NCBI RefSeq assembly: GCF_018130505.1
Contig: NZ_JAFCKH010000009.1
Span: forward strand, 310,001-374,000
Source: Bradyrhizobium tropiciagri
Lineage (GTDB): Bacteria; Pseudomonadota; Alphaproteobacteria; Rhizobiales; Xanthobacteraceae
Direction of reading: 5' to 3'
DNA length: 64,000 nt
A program made the translations under genes and the position numbers. Shown here in pieces: positions 24,345 to 32,849 of this stretch. Positions within the stretch are counted from its first letter, which is position 1. Each line of letters begins with the position of its first letter. The notes beneath the pieces were generated by a model that had not been told where the DNA came from, did no database searches, and saw only the letters and a list, made by a program, of their open reading frames with translations.

Positions 24345-25199
24345 TTACCAGCTCGCCGTGCCCTTCATGGTCGGCTGGCCCTCGGCGTTGGCGGTCCACA
24401 GCTCCATGGCGCCGTCCTTCTCGCTGGCATTGACCGAGAACTCGCTGCCCTCGAACAACGGCTGCACGCCGCGATAGGAGAACTTCTTCGGCGGCTTGCC
24501 GCCGCGCAGCTTCGCCGCGAGCTCGACGATGAAGGCGGCCTGCAGCGGGCCGTGGAAGATCAGGCCCGGATAGCCCTCGACCTTGGTGACGTAGTCGCGA
24601 TCGTAATGGATGCGGTGGCCGTTGAAGGTCAGCGCCGAGTAGCGGAACAGCAGCACCGGATCGGACACATGGGTCTCGCGATGCTGCGCAACCGGGGGAG
24701 GCGGCGGCGCCTTCGCCGGCGCGGCAGACGGGGTGCTGGTCATCTCGCGATAGACGATGTCCTGCCGCTCGCGGATCGCGAGGCCGCGCGACGTCGTCAC
24801 CTCGTGATTGACCGAGACGAAGCAGAGCGTGCCGGTCGAGCCCGATTTCACCGTGACATCAGCGATCGTCGCGGTCCGCTTCGGCTCGTCACCGACGCGC
24901 AGGCTGTCGAAAAATTCCAGCTCGCCGCCGGCCCACATCCGGCGCGGCAGCGGCACCGGCGGCAGGAAGCCGCCGCGGGTCGGGTGGCCGTCCGGGCCGA
25001 GCTGCGCCATCGGGAACACCGGCTGGCCCAGGCACCAATGCGTGGTCCATGGCGCGGCATCACCCTTCTTCGGCTCGCCGATCTCCTGGAATAGCGTCGC
25101 GCGCAGGCCCATCACCAGATGCGCGGTGACGACGTCGGTCGCCTCCATGCTGCGTCCGATCCACTGGCGGAGATGATCGAGGTCGAGTTTGTCGGTCAT
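24345..25199 (-). CDS. HTD2/MaoC-type acyl-CoA hydratase (mesaconyl- or itaconyl-CoA hydratase-like)
   Basis: 284 residues with two hotdog halves. The N-terminal half (ATLFQEIGEPKKGDAAP ... GFLPPVPLPRRMWAGG) is FAS1-like. The C-terminal half has the MaoC signature FRYSALTFNGHRIHYD followed by YPGLIFHGPLQ. Proteins with this layout hydrate 2-enoyl thioesters, and mesaconyl-C4-CoA and itaconyl-CoA hydratases belong here. It is third in the operon after an acyl-CoA dehydrogenase and a CoA-transferase, so it probably hydrates the enoyl-CoA made upstream. Confidence 0.83.
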   Translation of the reverse strand: MTDKLDLDHLRQWIGRSMEATDVVTAHLVMGLRATLFQEIGEPKKGDAAPWTTHWCLGQPVFPMAQLGPDGHPTRGGFLPPVPLPRRMWAGGELEFFDSLRVGDEPKRTATIADVTVKSGSTGTLCFVSVNHEVTTSRGLAIRERQDIVYREMTSTPSAAPAKAPPPPPVAQHRETHVSDPVLLFRYSALTFNGHRIHYDRDYVTKVEGYPGLIFHGPLQAAFIVELAAKLRGGKPPKKFSYRGVQPLFEGSEFSVNASEKDGAMELWTANAEGQPTMKGTASW

Positions 25200-25227
25200 G
25201 CGTTTTCTGCTCCGGTCGGGAGATGTC

Positions 25228-26328
25228 TTAAGAGCGTTTGGTGCGCTCGCCGATCGCGGGCACCTTGCCGTAATGCCTGTCCTCGCCGACGACGATCGCG
25301 GCCGGCGCCGGATAGCTCACCTTGCCGTTCGGCGTGTCGACCTCGATGCGGCGCAGATGCGGATGCTTCGCGAGGTCATCCATGCTGTTGACCTCGGCGA
25401 AGGCGATGTCGGCTGCGGCAAGCTTTGCCAACAGGTCCTCGCGCGTCAGCCTGCCGAAGGCGTCGCCAACGATCTGGTCGGTCAGCGCGCGGTTGCGCAC
25501 GCGTTCGACCATGTTGGCAAAACGCGGATCGTCGGGCAGGCCGGGCTGATCGAGCACCTTGGCGCACAACGTCTTCCACTCGCGCTCGCTCTGGATCGAG
25601 ATCAGGATCTCCTTGCCGTCCTTCGAGCGGAACACGCCATAGGGCGCGATCGAGGGATGGGCGAGGCCGATGCGTTTGGGCGCCTTGCCGTCCTCGGCAT
25701 TGAGCAGCGGCACGGTGAGCCAGTCGGCCATCACGTCGAACATCGAAATCCGTATGTCGGCACCCTGTCCGGTGCGGCCGCGGCCGATCAGTGCTTCGAG
25801 GATCGAGGCGTGTGCGGTGGCGCCGGTCGCGACATCGACGATCGACATGCCGACCCGCGAGGCGCCCTCGGGGCCGCCGGTGATCGAGGCGAGGCCGCTC
25901 TCGGCCTGGATCAAGAGGTCATAGGCTTTGCGGTCGGCATAGGGGCCGCTGTCGCCATAGCCGGTGATGGTGCACATGATCAGCTTCGGATAGTCCTTGC
26001 GCAGCCGCTCGCGCGCGAAGCCGAGCTTGTCCATCGAGCCGGGCTTGAGGTTCTGCAGCAGCACGTCGGCGCCGGCGATCAGCTGTTCGAGCTGCGCGCG
26101 GCCTTCCTTGGTGGCGAGATCGACCACCGCGGAATCCTTGCCGCGGTTGAGCCAGACGAAATAGCTGCTCTGGCCCTTCGCCGCGGCGTCGTAGCCGCGG
26201 GCGAAATCGCCCTCGGGCCGCTCGATCTTGATGACATGGGCGCCGGCGTCCGCCAGGCGTGACGAGCAGAACGGCGCGGCAACCGCCTGTTCGACGGCGA
26301 TGACGGTCAATCCTTCAAGCGGCAGCAT
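25228..26328 (-). CDS. CaiB/BaiF family (class III) CoA-transferase
   Basis: 366 residues, slightly short of the usual ~400. The N-terminus LPLEGLTVIAVEQAVAAPFCSSRLADAGA is typical, and VGMSIVDVATG carries the catalytic aspartate of class III CoA-transferases. It moves CoA between carboxylic acids, probably activating a dicarboxylic or branched acid from succinyl-CoA. It lies 9 bases after the acyl-CoA dehydrogenase stop and 28 bases before the hydratase. This set (CoA-transferase, MaoC hydratase, dehydrogenase) suggests catabolism of a short dicarboxylic or branched acid. Confidence 0.88.
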   Translation of the reverse strand: MLPLEGLTVIAVEQAVAAPFCSSRLADAGAHVIKIERPEGDFARGYDAAAKGQSSYFVWLNRGKDSAVVDLATKEGRAQLEQLIAGADVLLQNLKPGSMDKLGFARERLRKDYPKLIMCTITGYGDSGPYADRKAYDLLIQAESGLASITGGPEGASRVGMSIVDVATGATAHASILEALIGRGRTGQGADIRISMFDVMADWLTVPLLNAEDGKAPKRIGLAHPSIAPYGVFRSKDGKEILISIQSEREWKTLCAKVLDQPGLPDDPRFANMVERVRNRALTDQIVGDAFGRLTREDLLAKLAAADIAFAEVNSMDDLAKHPHLRRIEVDTPNGKVSYPAPAAIVVGEDRHYGKVPAIGERTKRS

Positions 26329-26337
26329 GATGCGAAC

Positions 26338-27507
26338 TCAGTAGGAGCGGGGCATGCCGAGCACGTGCTCGGCGACGAAGGAGAGGATCAGGTTGGTCGA
26401 GATCGGCGCCACCTGATAGAGCCGGGTCTCGCGGAACTTGCGCTCGACGTCGTACTCCTCGGCGAAGCCGAAACCGCCATGGGTCTGCACGCAGGCATTG
26501 GCCGCTTCCCAGGAAGCGTCCGCCGCCAGCATCTTGGCCATGTTGGCCTCGGCGCCGCAGTCCTGCCCGGCTTCGTATTTGCGGGTGGCTTCCTTCACCA
26601 TCAGTTCGGCCGCGCGCATCGACGCATAGGCCTTGGCGATCGGGAACTGGATGCCTTGGTTTTGGCCGATCGGCCGGCCGAACACGCTGCGCTCCTTGGC
26701 GTAGTTGGTCGCCTTCTGGATGAACCACTTGGCATCGCCGACGCATTCGGCGGCGATCAAGATCCGCTCGGCGTTCATGCCGGACAGGATGTAGCGGAAG
26801 CCCTTGCCTTCCTCGCCGATCAGATTCTCCGCCGGCACCTTCATGTCGGTGAAGAACACTTCGGTGGTGGCGTGGTTCATCATGGTTCTGATAGGGCGGA
26901 TCTCCAGACCCTTGCCCTTCACCTCGCGCATGTCGACGATGAACACCGACAGGCCGTCGGTGCGCTTCTTGGCGCCCTCCTTCGGCGTGGTGCGCGCCAG
27001 GAGGATCATCAGGTCGGAATATTCAGCGCGGCTGGTCCAGATCTTCTGGCCGTTGACGACGTAATGATCGCCCTCGCGGCGCGCAAAAGTCTTCAGCGAC
27101 GAGGTGTCGGTGCCGCTGGTGGGCTCGGTGACGCCGAACGCCTGCAGCCGCAATTCGCCAGTTGCGACCTTCGGCAGATACTTCGCCTTCTGTGCGTCAT
27201 TGCCGTGCCGCAGCACGGTGCCCATCGTGTACATCTGGGCGTGACAGCCGCCGCCGTTGCAGCCGGCGCGCTGGATCTCTTCCAGGATCGCCGCCGCCGC
27301 CGACAGCTTCAGGCCCGCGCCGCCATATTCCTCGGGGATCAGAACCGAGAGGTAGCCGGCCTCCGTCAGCGCATCGACGAATTCCTTCGGATACGCCATC
27401 TGGCGGTCGAGCTTGCGCCAGTATTCGCCGGGAAACTGCGCGCAGAGCTTGGCGACGGCGTCGCGGATGTCGGAATGGTCGTCTTGCTGAATGTCGTGTG
27501 CGGTCAT
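26338..27507 (-). CDS. acyl-CoA dehydrogenase family protein
   Basis: 389 residues across the full dehydrogenase fold, with FAD motifs FGVTEPTSGTDTSSL and WTSRAEYSDLMILLART and the C-terminal QTHGGFGFAEEYDVER. In medium-chain enzymes the catalytic Glu lies in YEGTSQ. Here that region reads YQVAPISTN, so the base at that place is missing. The base may sit at the alternative position used by isovaleryl-CoA dehydrogenase, or the reaction may differ. It is the first gene of the operon. The ATG at 27507 is chosen; a start at 27549 is possible. Transcription probably starts near the LysR box. Confidence 0.87.
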   Translation of the reverse strand: MTAHDIQQDDHSDIRDAVAKLCAQFPGEYWRKLDRQMAYPKEFVDALTEAGYLSVLIPEEYGGAGLKLSAAAAILEEIQRAGCNGGGCHAQMYTMGTVLRHGNDAQKAKYLPKVATGELRLQAFGVTEPTSGTDTSSLKTFARREGDHYVVNGQKIWTSRAEYSDLMILLARTTPKEGAKKRTDGLSVFIVDMREVKGKGLEIRPIRTMMNHATTEVFFTDMKVPAENLIGEEGKGFRYILSGMNAERILIAAECVGDAKWFIQKATNYAKERSVFGRPIGQNQGIQFPIAKAYASMRAAELMVKEATRKYEAGQDCGAEANMAKMLAADASWEAANACVQTHGGFGFAEEYDVERKFRETRLYQVAPISTNLILSFVAEHVLGMPRSY

Positions 27508-27570
27508 GGGTTCTTCTTGTCGCGAGGTTGCGGACAACGCGCCCGCCATTGTGGGGCCCCGGTAAACTCC

Positions 27571-27589
27571 CTATGCTGTTTTGTTATAG
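27571..27589. promoter_or_regulatory. LysR-type binding box
   Basis: CTAT-N11-ATAG is a perfect interrupted dyad of the T-N11-A class, the hallmark site of LysR regulators. It lies in the 113-base gap between the divergent acyl-CoA dehydrogenase operon and the LysR gene. Confidence 0.7.
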
Positions 27590-27620
27590 CGTATGAACCT
27601 GCCTTCCAGGATTGGCAAGT

Positions 27621-28544
27621 ATGGATTTCCGCCAGCTTAGGACCTTTGCGTGCGTCGCGGAACTCGGGAGTCTGAGCAAGGCGTCCGATACGCTGCGGGT
27701 CGCGCAGCCGGCGCTGAGCCGCCAGATCAAGCTGCTGGAACACGAGCTGCGCACCGAATTGTTCACGCGAAACGGCCGCGGCATGGTGCTGACCGATGCT
27801 GGCCGGCTGCTGCTGGCGCGCACCAGCGGTATCGTGCGGCAGATCGACCAGATCCGCGACGACATCCAGTCCGCCGGCGGCGCGCCCTCGGGCCGGGTGG
27901 TACTGGGATTGATCCCGACCGTGAGCTGCGTGCTGTCGGCGCGGCTGGCACGGCGTACCGTGGAGCGCTACCCCGGCATCTCGCTCTGCATCGTCGAGAG
28001 CTACAGCGGCCATTTGATCGAATGGCTGCATCGAGGCGAGATGGATCTTGCCGTGATCTACGGGCCGTCGGTCGATCTGCATCTGGCGGTGCAGAGCCTC
28101 GGCCGCGACAGCATCGTTGCGGTCGGCCCGCGCGGCAGCGGGCTGAAGCAGAAGAAGCAGGTCGATATCGGCTGGCTGCTGCGCCAGCGCCTGGTGCTGC
28201 CAAGTCATTCGCACGGGCTCCGTGCGCTGATCGAGCACGCCGCGGCGAAGCGCAAGCTCGATATCGACGTCAAGCTCGAGGCGGATTCGTTCCGCGTGCT
28301 GACCAGCCTGGTCGAGGAGGGGCTCGGATACACGCTGCTGCCGCCGTCCTCGGTCCGCGCCGAGGTCGCCGATGGCCGGCTCGAGACCGCGCCGCTGGCG
28401 CGGCCGGCGCCGCGGCGCGAGCTGGCGCTGGCCTCGCCGGTCGAGCATCCCGGCTCCAGCGCGATCTCGCTGATCGCAAAGCTGCTGCGCGACGAGGTCG
28501 CCGCCTGCCGCGCCGAGGGGCTCTGGGACATCCAGCTCGCCTGA
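27621..28544 (+). CDS. LysR-family transcriptional regulator
   Basis: 307 residues. N-terminal winged helix: MDFRQLRTFACVAELGSLSKASDTLRVAQPALSRQI (typical LysR HTH, residues 1-60, shown in part elsewhere). The C-terminal substrate-binding domain begins near GRVVLGLIPTVS. It is divergent from the CoA-ester operon with a T-N11-A box between, so it very likely activates that operon on binding an acid or CoA intermediate. ATG 27621 is the natural start; a TTG three codons upstream is also in frame. Confidence 0.9.
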   Translation: MDFRQLRTFACVAELGSLSKASDTLRVAQPALSRQIKLLEHELRTELFTRNGRGMVLTDAGRLLLARTSGIVRQIDQIRDDIQSAGGAPSGRVVLGLIPTVSCVLSARLARRTVERYPGISLCIVESYSGHLIEWLHRGEMDLAVIYGPSVDLHLAVQSLGRDSIVAVGPRGSGLKQKKQVDIGWLLRQRLVLPSHSHGLRALIEHAAAKRKLDIDVKLEADSFRVLTSLVEEGLGYTLLPPSSVRAEVADGRLETAPLARPAPRRELALASPVEHPGSSAISLIAKLLRDEVAACRAEGLWDIQLA

Positions 28545-28557
28545 GCGCGGCTTTGCA

Positions 28558-29151
28558 TCAACTCACCGCGAAGCCAAGATGAGCGCGGAAGCGGTTCTTC
28601 AGATACGCGCCGTCGCGCGGTGGTAGCGCGCGCTCGACCTCGCCGGCGGCAATCCTGATCCGCGCCAGCCGCGGGCCGCTGCCGACGTCGCGCAGGCTGG
28701 TGCGGAAGGCTTCGATGCCGGCCATGTCTGCGATATCAGAGACCGAACGGATGCCCGCGCCGCTCGCGATCACTTCCAGCTTCGCACCGAGCCCGGAATG
28801 GCTGAGTTGCATCCCGGTCTCGCCGAAATGGCCGTTGTCGAGCACCGCGATCGAGAGATTGCCGGGCTGCTTGGTTGCGATGGTCAGGAGGCTGCCGATT
28901 CCCATCAGCTGCTCGCCGTCGCCGGTGATCACGAGCACCGGGCGCTTCGGCTGCGCCAGCGCAAGCCCGAGCCCCATCATCGCCGCGCCACCCATCGCGC
29001 CCCAGAGATAGAAATTGCCGGGATGCTCGCCGGCGTCGAACACGTCGTAGGACGAGGAGCCGAGCCCGGAGATCACCAGCAGGTCGCCGCGGTCGGCGAG
29101 CAGCGCCTTCACGGCGGCGCGGCGGTCGAGCGTTCCCAAAGTCGCTGACAT
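28558..29151 (-). CDS. ThDP-binding subunit (beta) of a split 2-oxoacid decarboxylase, sulfopyruvate/phosphonopyruvate type
   Basis: 197 residues, only the C-terminal (PP) domain of a ThDP enzyme. The cofactor motif starts GDGEQLMGIGSLL and ends LDNGHFGETG (the GDG-X~26-N pattern). It corresponds to ComE-like beta subunits, in which decarboxylase function needs a separate alpha subunit encoded just upstream; start and stop overlap as TGATG. Substrates in the family are sulfopyruvate and phosphonopyruvate; no other coenzyme M or phosphonate genes are present, so the substrate is open. It is convergent with the LysR gene. Confidence 0.85.
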   Translation of the reverse strand: MSATLGTLDRRAAVKALLADRGDLLVISGLGSSSYDVFDAGEHPGNFYLWGAMGGAAMMGLGLALAQPKRPVLVITGDGEQLMGIGSLLTIATKQPGNLSIAVLDNGHFGETGMQLSHSGLGAKLEVIASGAGIRSVSDIADMAGIEAFRTSLRDVGSGPRLARIRIAAGEVERALPPRDGAYLKNRFRAHLGFAVS

Positions 29152-29708
29152 CAGTGAGTCTCCTTCGTCCACTTCTTGCGGCCGATCATCCGCTGCGAAA
29201 TCAAGACCGCGACCTGCTGGTCGCCGTCATAGGCAAGCGAAGCCGCGGCCGAGATCACCTCTTCGGCATCGTCAGGGTTGTCCAGCCGCAGCACGGTAAC
29301 GCCCATGATCTCGAAGGCCTGCGGCGTCGCCTTGCCCATCGGGATCTGCCAGGGATTGAACTCGGCCCATTCGCCGCGCATCGTCACCAGCGTCAGCAGC
29401 GGGAAGCGGCAGCTCGCCATCAGCGACAGCATGTTGACGCAATTGCCGACGCCGCTGGATTGCATCAGCAGCACCGCGCGGTCGCCGCCGAGCCAGGCGC
29501 CGGCGGACAGCGCCACGCCTTCCTCCTCGGTGGTCAGCACGGTGGTCTTGATCGCGCGATCGGCGTGCGACAGCTTGATCAGCTTGGAGTGCCCCGCATC
29601 GGGGACGTAGGACAGCTGCGCCACGCCGAAATCCTTCAGCGTGCGGTAGATCGCGACCGGCCAGTCGGTGCTGGTCGCGCTGTCCTGATGTACGGCAATC
29701 TGGTCCAT
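29151..29708 (-). CDS. ThDP-binding subunit (alpha) of the split 2-oxoacid decarboxylase
   Basis: 185 residues, only the N-terminal (Pyr) domain. VLTTEEEGVALSAGAWLGG carries the conserved cofactor-activating glutamate, and MQSSGVGNCVNML and TMRGEWAEFNPWQ match ComD/phosphonopyruvate decarboxylase alpha segments. It overlaps the beta gene by 1 base (TGATG), giving coupled translation of a 1:1 complex. The protein is cytoplasmic. It is divergent from a cyclase gene about 280 bases away. Confidence 0.86.
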   Translation of the reverse strand: MDQIAVHQDSATSTDWPVAIYRTLKDFGVAQLSYVPDAGHSKLIKLSHADRAIKTTVLTTEEEGVALSAGAWLGGDRAVLLMQSSGVGNCVNMLSLMASCRFPLLTLVTMRGEWAEFNPWQIPMGKATPQAFEIMGVTVLRLDNPDDAEEVISAAASLAYDGDQQVAVLISQRMIGRKKWTKETH

Positions 29709-29992
29709 CTTGGCCTCGGCTCGGGCCAGCGCAACGGCGCGGCCTCACCCCTCAGGGCATAGCGTGCGAGCGCACCATGTTCTCTTCGCATCTGTGTCGC
29801 GCAGCTATGCCGGAATTTTATACCGCCCAAGGGCGGGCGACGCGGCCGCGGCTGCGTCCATCGGCGGGCTCGGCCGGCAGCCTCATTACAGCTTAAAAAG
29901 CGGCTCGGAGCCCGAGCGAGCGCCAGGCGGCAACGCACAGCGCAATTTCTTTCGCATATTGCTATACTCGTCGCATTTTCAGGTACCAGGGC

Positions 29993-31720
29993 ATGATTGT
30001 CCGAGATCGGTTTCGCGGCCTCTTTCCGAAGTATTTCCTCGCGCTCTTCATGGCCGTCGCGATCCCGCTTGCAGTCAATGGCGGGATCGAGGCCTGGTTC
30101 GGCTATCGCGATCAGCGCGCGCAGCTGGATCAGCTGCTCGGCGTTCAGGCGTCTTCGGCGGCCGCCGAGATCCATAACTTCATCTTCGACATCACCACCC
30201 AGCTCGGCTGGCTGGTGCAGCAGCCCTGGACCGACGAGCCGGACGAGCAGCGGCGCACCGATGCGCAGCGCCTGTTGCGGCAGGCACCGGCGATCGCCAG
30301 CCTGACGCTGATCGACAACAAGGGACACGAGCGGCTTTACGTCTCGCGGGTCGGCCTGAACCGCATCGAAAGCCGCACCGATCGCTCGACCGATCCGGCG
30401 CTGGTCGGCGCCCGCGCCAACCGCATCTGGTTCAGCGACGTCAGCTACAACAGAGGCTCCGAGCCCTATCTGACGGTTGCCGTGGTGGGCAACCGGCAGG
30501 CGGCCGGCGCCGTCATCGCCGAGGTCAATCTGAAGCTGATCTGGGATGTGATATCGGCGATCAAGGTCGGACAGACCGGCATCGCCTTCGTGCTGGACGA
30601 GCCGGGCCGGCTGATCGCGCATCCCGACATCAGCCTGGTGCTGCGCGGTGCCGAGGCCTCGACCTCCCAGCCGTTTCGCAGCCTGCGTGAAGCGATTGGT
30701 CCGGGCGTCGGCTTTGCGACCAGCCAGGATGGCCGTGGGCGGATGGTCGCCGCCAGCGCGGCTGCGGTGGCCGGGCCGGACTGGACCGTGGTGGTGGAGC
30801 AGCCGCTCTCCGAAGCCTACGCGCCGATCTACGCGTCGCTGTGGCGGACGGCGGTGCTGCTCGCGGTCGGCACCATCTTCGCCGGGCTGCTGGCCTATGG
30901 CCTGGCGCACCGGATGACGGAGCCGATCAAGCTGCTCGAAGAAGGCACCGAGCGGATCGGCGCCGGATCCTTCGAGCACCGCATCTCGATCCAGACCGGC
31001 GACGAGTTTCAGCGGCTCGCCGACAGTTTCAACCGGATGGCCGGCGAATTGGCGCTGGCGCAGCAGCATCAGGAGCGCATCGCCAAGCTGAAGCGATTCC
31101 TCGCGCCGCAGGTCGCCGATCTCGTCGATAGGGCCGGCGACGACAGCGTGCTGGACGGCCGCCGCACCGACGTCGTCGTCGTGTTCTGCGACCTGCGCGG
31201 CTTCACCGCGTTTTCCGCGGGCGTCACCCCCGAGGAAGTCATGGGCGTGCTGTCGGACTATTACGACGTGCTCGGCCGGGTGATCGCGCAGTTCGAGGCG
31301 ACGCTGATCAGCTTCTCCGGCGACGGGCTGATGGTGCTGGTCAACGCGCCCGTTCCGGTCGAGCAGCCGGCGCTGCGGGCCGTCGACCTTGCGATCGAGA
31401 TGCAGAAGCGGGTGCAGGGGCTGATTGTCGGCTGGCGATCGCGCGGCTACCAAGTCGGCTTCGGCGTCGGGCTCGCCGAGGGATCGGCGATCGTGGGCCG
31501 GATCGGCTATGAGGACCGGCTCGACTATACGGCGATCGGCAGCGCCGTGAATCTCGCCGCCCGCCTGTGCGCTTCTGCCGCAGACCGGGAAATCCTCGTC
31601 GATGCCGTGATCGCCGCGAACGTCAGGGGCGCGCGCTCCCTGAACGACATGGGGAATCGACAAATCAAGGGCTTCGACGAAGCCATTCCGGTATTTGGAA
31701 TTCCCTTCGATGCGCATTAG
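29993..31720 (+). CDS. Cache-HAMP adenylate/guanylate cyclase
   Basis: 575 residues: a membrane helix near 14-32, a periplasmic Cache-like sensor (~33-280, with YLTVAVVGN and GIAFVLDEPGRLIAHPD), a second membrane helix (~283-304), HAMP (~305-360, MTEPIKLLEEGTERIG) and a class III cyclase (~390-560). Metal aspartates are present (FCDLRGFTAF, SFSGDGLMVL), as is the RLDYTAIGSAVNLAARL segment. It should turn an extracellular small-molecule signal into cAMP. It stands alone; a divergent TPP-enzyme operon lies upstream. Confidence 0.9.
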   Translation: MIVRDRFRGLFPKYFLALFMAVAIPLAVNGGIEAWFGYRDQRAQLDQLLGVQASSAAAEIHNFIFDITTQLGWLVQQPWTDEPDEQRRTDAQRLLRQAPAIASLTLIDNKGHERLYVSRVGLNRIESRTDRSTDPALVGARANRIWFSDVSYNRGSEPYLTVAVVGNRQAAGAVIAEVNLKLIWDVISAIKVGQTGIAFVLDEPGRLIAHPDISLVLRGAEASTSQPFRSLREAIGPGVGFATSQDGRGRMVAASAAAVAGPDWTVVVEQPLSEAYAPIYASLWRTAVLLAVGTIFAGLLAYGLAHRMTEPIKLLEEGTERIGAGSFEHRISIQTGDEFQRLADSFNRMAGELALAQQHQERIAKLKRFLAPQVADLVDRAGDDSVLDGRRTDVVVVFCDLRGFTAFSAGVTPEEVMGVLSDYYDVLGRVIAQFEATLISFSGDGLMVLVNAPVPVEQPALRAVDLAIEMQKRVQGLIVGWRSRGYQVGFGVGLAEGSAIVGRIGYEDRLDYTAIGSAVNLAARLCASAADREILVDAVIAANVRGARSLNDMGNRQIKGFDEAIPVFGIPFDAH

Positions 31721-31863
31721 CCGATGCTGCCGCGCAGCTGCATGGCACAATCCGCTGGCGACTGGCCTTGTCTCGTGGGCTATGCTTCGAGCGGCGGCGA
31801 ATGGCGGCAGGTTGCCTGGGCATGAGAAGCGCTGATTCGAGTGCAGCAACGTCGCGCGGACGC

Positions 31864-32844
31864 ATGAGGCGCCGCGACGTCCTCATGCTGATGTCCGCCG
31901 CCGCGGCCTGGACCACGTCTGCGCGTGCGCAGAAGCCGTCGATGCCGGTCATCGGCTATCTCTGCCCGGAATCGCCTGAGCTGTTCGGCAGCCGGCTACG
32001 CGCCTTCCACCAGGGGCTGCGCGAAGCCGGCTTCGTCGAAGGCCGCAACGTCGCGATCGAATATGAATGGGCCCACGGGCAATATGCGCGGCTGCCTGCC
32101 CTGGCCGCCGAACTGGTCGCGCGCAACGTCGATGTCGTGGTCGCACCCGGCGGCGCGCCGGTTGCGCTCGCCGTGAAGGGCACCGGCACCACAAGCACGA
32201 TCATCTTCGAGATGGGGGGCGACCCGGTTCAGCTCGGCGTCGTCGACAGCCTGCCGCGGCCGGGCGCCAACATCACCGGCGTGTCGAGCCTGAGCGTCGA
32301 CGTGTCGCCGAAGCGGCTTGAACTGATGCACGAGCTGCTGCCGGCCGCGACCACGCTGGCGGTTGCCGTCAACCCGACCAGCCCGACCGCCAATTCGCAG
32401 GTGCAGAAGCTGCACTCTGCCGCCGAAACTCTCGGTGTCCAGCTGCGGGTGCTGAACGCAAGCAAGGAAGAGGAATTCGAATCCGTGTTCTCGACGGTCG
32501 CCGGCGAGGCGGCCAACGGGATCGTCTTCACCTCCGATCCCTATTTTGCATTTCGCAGCCGGCGCCTCGCCGACCTCGCCATCAAATACGGCCTGCCGGC
32601 CATCACGCAGACCCGCGACTTCCCGATCGCCGGCGGCTTGATGAGCTATGGCGGGGACTTCGTGCAGTCGCATCGGCGCGCCGGCATCTACGCCGGACGG
32701 GTGCTCAAGGGCGAGAAGCCGGCCGATCTGCCGGTGCAACTGGTCACCAAGGTCGAGCTCGTCATCAATTTGAAGACTGCCAAGCTGCTCGGCCGCGAGT
32801 TCTCGGCTTCGGTCATCAGCGGCGCGGATGAAGTGATCGAGTAG
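31864..32844 (+). CDS. ABC transporter substrate-binding protein (ABC_sub_bind family)
   Basis: 326 residues. A twin-arginine-type signal (MRRRDVLMLMSAAAAW, cleavage near ARAQ) is followed by MPVIGYLCPESPELFGSRLRAF and GLREAGFVEGRNVAIEY, the typical N-terminal part of this family. The body has two Rossmann-like lobes. No permease or ATPase lies beside it, so it is an orphan, as very many such genes in Bradyrhizobium are. The ligand is unknown. Starts at 31822 and 31801 are also in frame, but 31864 gives the standard signal peptide. Confidence 0.86.
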   Translation: MRRRDVLMLMSAAAAWTTSARAQKPSMPVIGYLCPESPELFGSRLRAFHQGLREAGFVEGRNVAIEYEWAHGQYARLPALAAELVARNVDVVVAPGGAPVALAVKGTGTTSTIIFEMGGDPVQLGVVDSLPRPGANITGVSSLSVDVSPKRLELMHELLPAATTLAVAVNPTSPTANSQVQKLHSAAETLGVQLRVLNASKEEEFESVFSTVAGEAANGIVFTSDPYFAFRSRRLADLAIKYGLPAITQTRDFPIAGGLMSYGGDFVQSHRRAGIYAGRVLKGEKPADLPVQLVTKVELVINLKTAKLLGREFSASVISGADEVIE

Positions 32845-32849
32845 GCGCG

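Noticed and set aside
29636-31849. 700-residue open frame antisense to the Cache-HAMP cyclase
   Set aside because: No domain in this frame; the opposite strand has a complete cyclase with catalytic motifs.
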